Positions 45,522 to 45,867 of a stretch of DNA of 45,867 nt are shown one piece after another. The DNA is from Massilia horti. GTDB taxonomy: Bacteria > Pseudomonadota > Gammaproteobacteria > Burkholderiales > Burkholderiaceae_D. Each line of letters begins with the position of its first letter. Position 1 is the stretch's first letter. Below the pieces are notes generated by a model, which was not told the DNA's origin, searched no databases, and saw only the letters and a list, made by a program, of their open reading frames with translations. The DNA lies in the NCBI RefSeq assembly GCF_004614195.1, contig NZ_SPUM01000114.1, forward strand, positions 1 to 45,867, given 5' to 3'. The position numbers and the translations under genes were made by a program.

Positions 45522-45867
45522 ATGGCAAAGGAAAAATTCGAACGGACCAAGCCGCACGTGAACGTCGGCACCATCGGTCACGTTGACCACGGCAAAACCA
45601 CCCTGACGGCTGCAATCGCAACCGTTCTGTCGAAGAAGTTCGGCGGCGAAGCAAAAGCCTACGACCAGATCGACGCGGCTCCGGAAGAGAAGGCGCGCGG
45701 CATCACCATCAACACCGCGCACGTCGAGTACGAAACCGAAAACCGCCACTACGCGCACGTTGACTGCCCGGGCCACGCCGACTACATCAAGAACATGATC
45801 ACCGGCGCAGCGCAGATGGACGGCGCGATCCTGGTTTGCTCGGCAGCTGACGGCCCGATGCCGCAGA
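45522..45867 (+). CDS. tuf: Elongation factor Tu, 3' end outside window
   Basis: The first 115 residues of EF-Tu, the GTPase that delivers aminoacyl-tRNA to the ribosome. The G1 loop [14 protein letters not shown], the G2 region [13 protein letters not shown] and the G3 motif DCPGHADY are all present. AGGAG at 45511-45515 precedes ATG 45522. The Tyr-Gly-Thr tRNA order directly before tuf is the classical arrangement of one of the two tuf loci in proteobacteria, so tRNAs and tuf probably share a transcript. The frame is open at the right edge. Confidence 0.98.
   Translation, partial: MAKEKFERTKPHVNVGTIGHVDHGKTTLTAAIATVLSKKFGGEAKAYDQIDAAPEEKARGITINTAHVEYETENRHYAHVDCPGHADYIKNMITGAAQMDGAILVCSAADGPMPQ

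Overview
The window is high-GC chromosomal DNA from a betaproteobacterium. Gene content and order point to Burkholderiales, most likely the Oxalobacteraceae (Massilia/Telluria/Duganella group). The clues are metK divergent from two LpxL-type acyltransferases and dapF, an S-adenosylhomocysteine (SAH) riboswitch in front of ahcY, a holin-like gene before metF, the slt-NDUFA9-GST-cca run, a PEP-CTERM protein, and tRNA-Tyr/Gly/Thr leading into tuf. The family assignment is inference; no rRNA is present.

Layout. 1-1142: end of a Sel1-repeat protein. 1428-3998 (minus): two lipid A-type acyltransferases and dapF. 4186-8377 (plus): the activated-methyl cycle, metK, SAH riboswitch, ahcY, a small membrane protein and metF. 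8396-14027: 5-formyl-THF cyclo-ligase (minus), then slt, an NDUFA9-like protein, a GST and cca. 14129-16375: a diguanylate cyclase and a GNAT protein. 16500-21968: an Lrp/AsnC regulator divergent from hppD and a fused indolepyruvate ferredoxin oxidoreductase, an aromatic amino acid catabolic block with a candidate Lrp-type operator. 22353-28967: a decayed TPR gene, a lipoprotein S41 protease, an M14 peptidase, a di-Mop protein, a YoaK-type membrane protein and an alpha-carbonic anhydrase.

29084-33583 is the accessory part: a secreted histidine phosphatase, a PEP-CTERM protein with an EF-hand-like loop, a six-cysteine secreted protein, and a compact lower-GC run made of a PAAR spike protein, an unrecognised 356-residue protein and a GTG-started membrane-anchored protein overlapping it by 4 bp. 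This looks like an orphan type VI secretion PAAR-effector-immunity cassette. A 54-bp diverged fragment of ttcA lies at 29628-29681, in the same orientation as intact ttcA at 33762-34694, so the accessory run sits between a gene and its relic.

33762-41554: ttcA, folB and a pteridine-reductase-like SDR (minus), then a MidA-type methyltransferase, a DnaJ-domain membrane protein, an atypical receiver-TPR protein and an HDOD-GAF protein. 41665-44910 (minus): a MASE1-CHASE-PAS-GGDEF-EAL protein. 45084-45867: a promoter, three tRNAs and the start of tuf.

Intergenic spaces carry at least two families of large palindromic repeats. Family B is about 105 bp with 29-bp arms (five full copies and one half). 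Family A is about 120-145 bp with variable internal stems (two copies and one half). A REP-like inverted pair lies between metK and the SAH riboswitch. Families A and B share the terminal octamer GTAGGGTG, which suggests a common mobilising enzyme.
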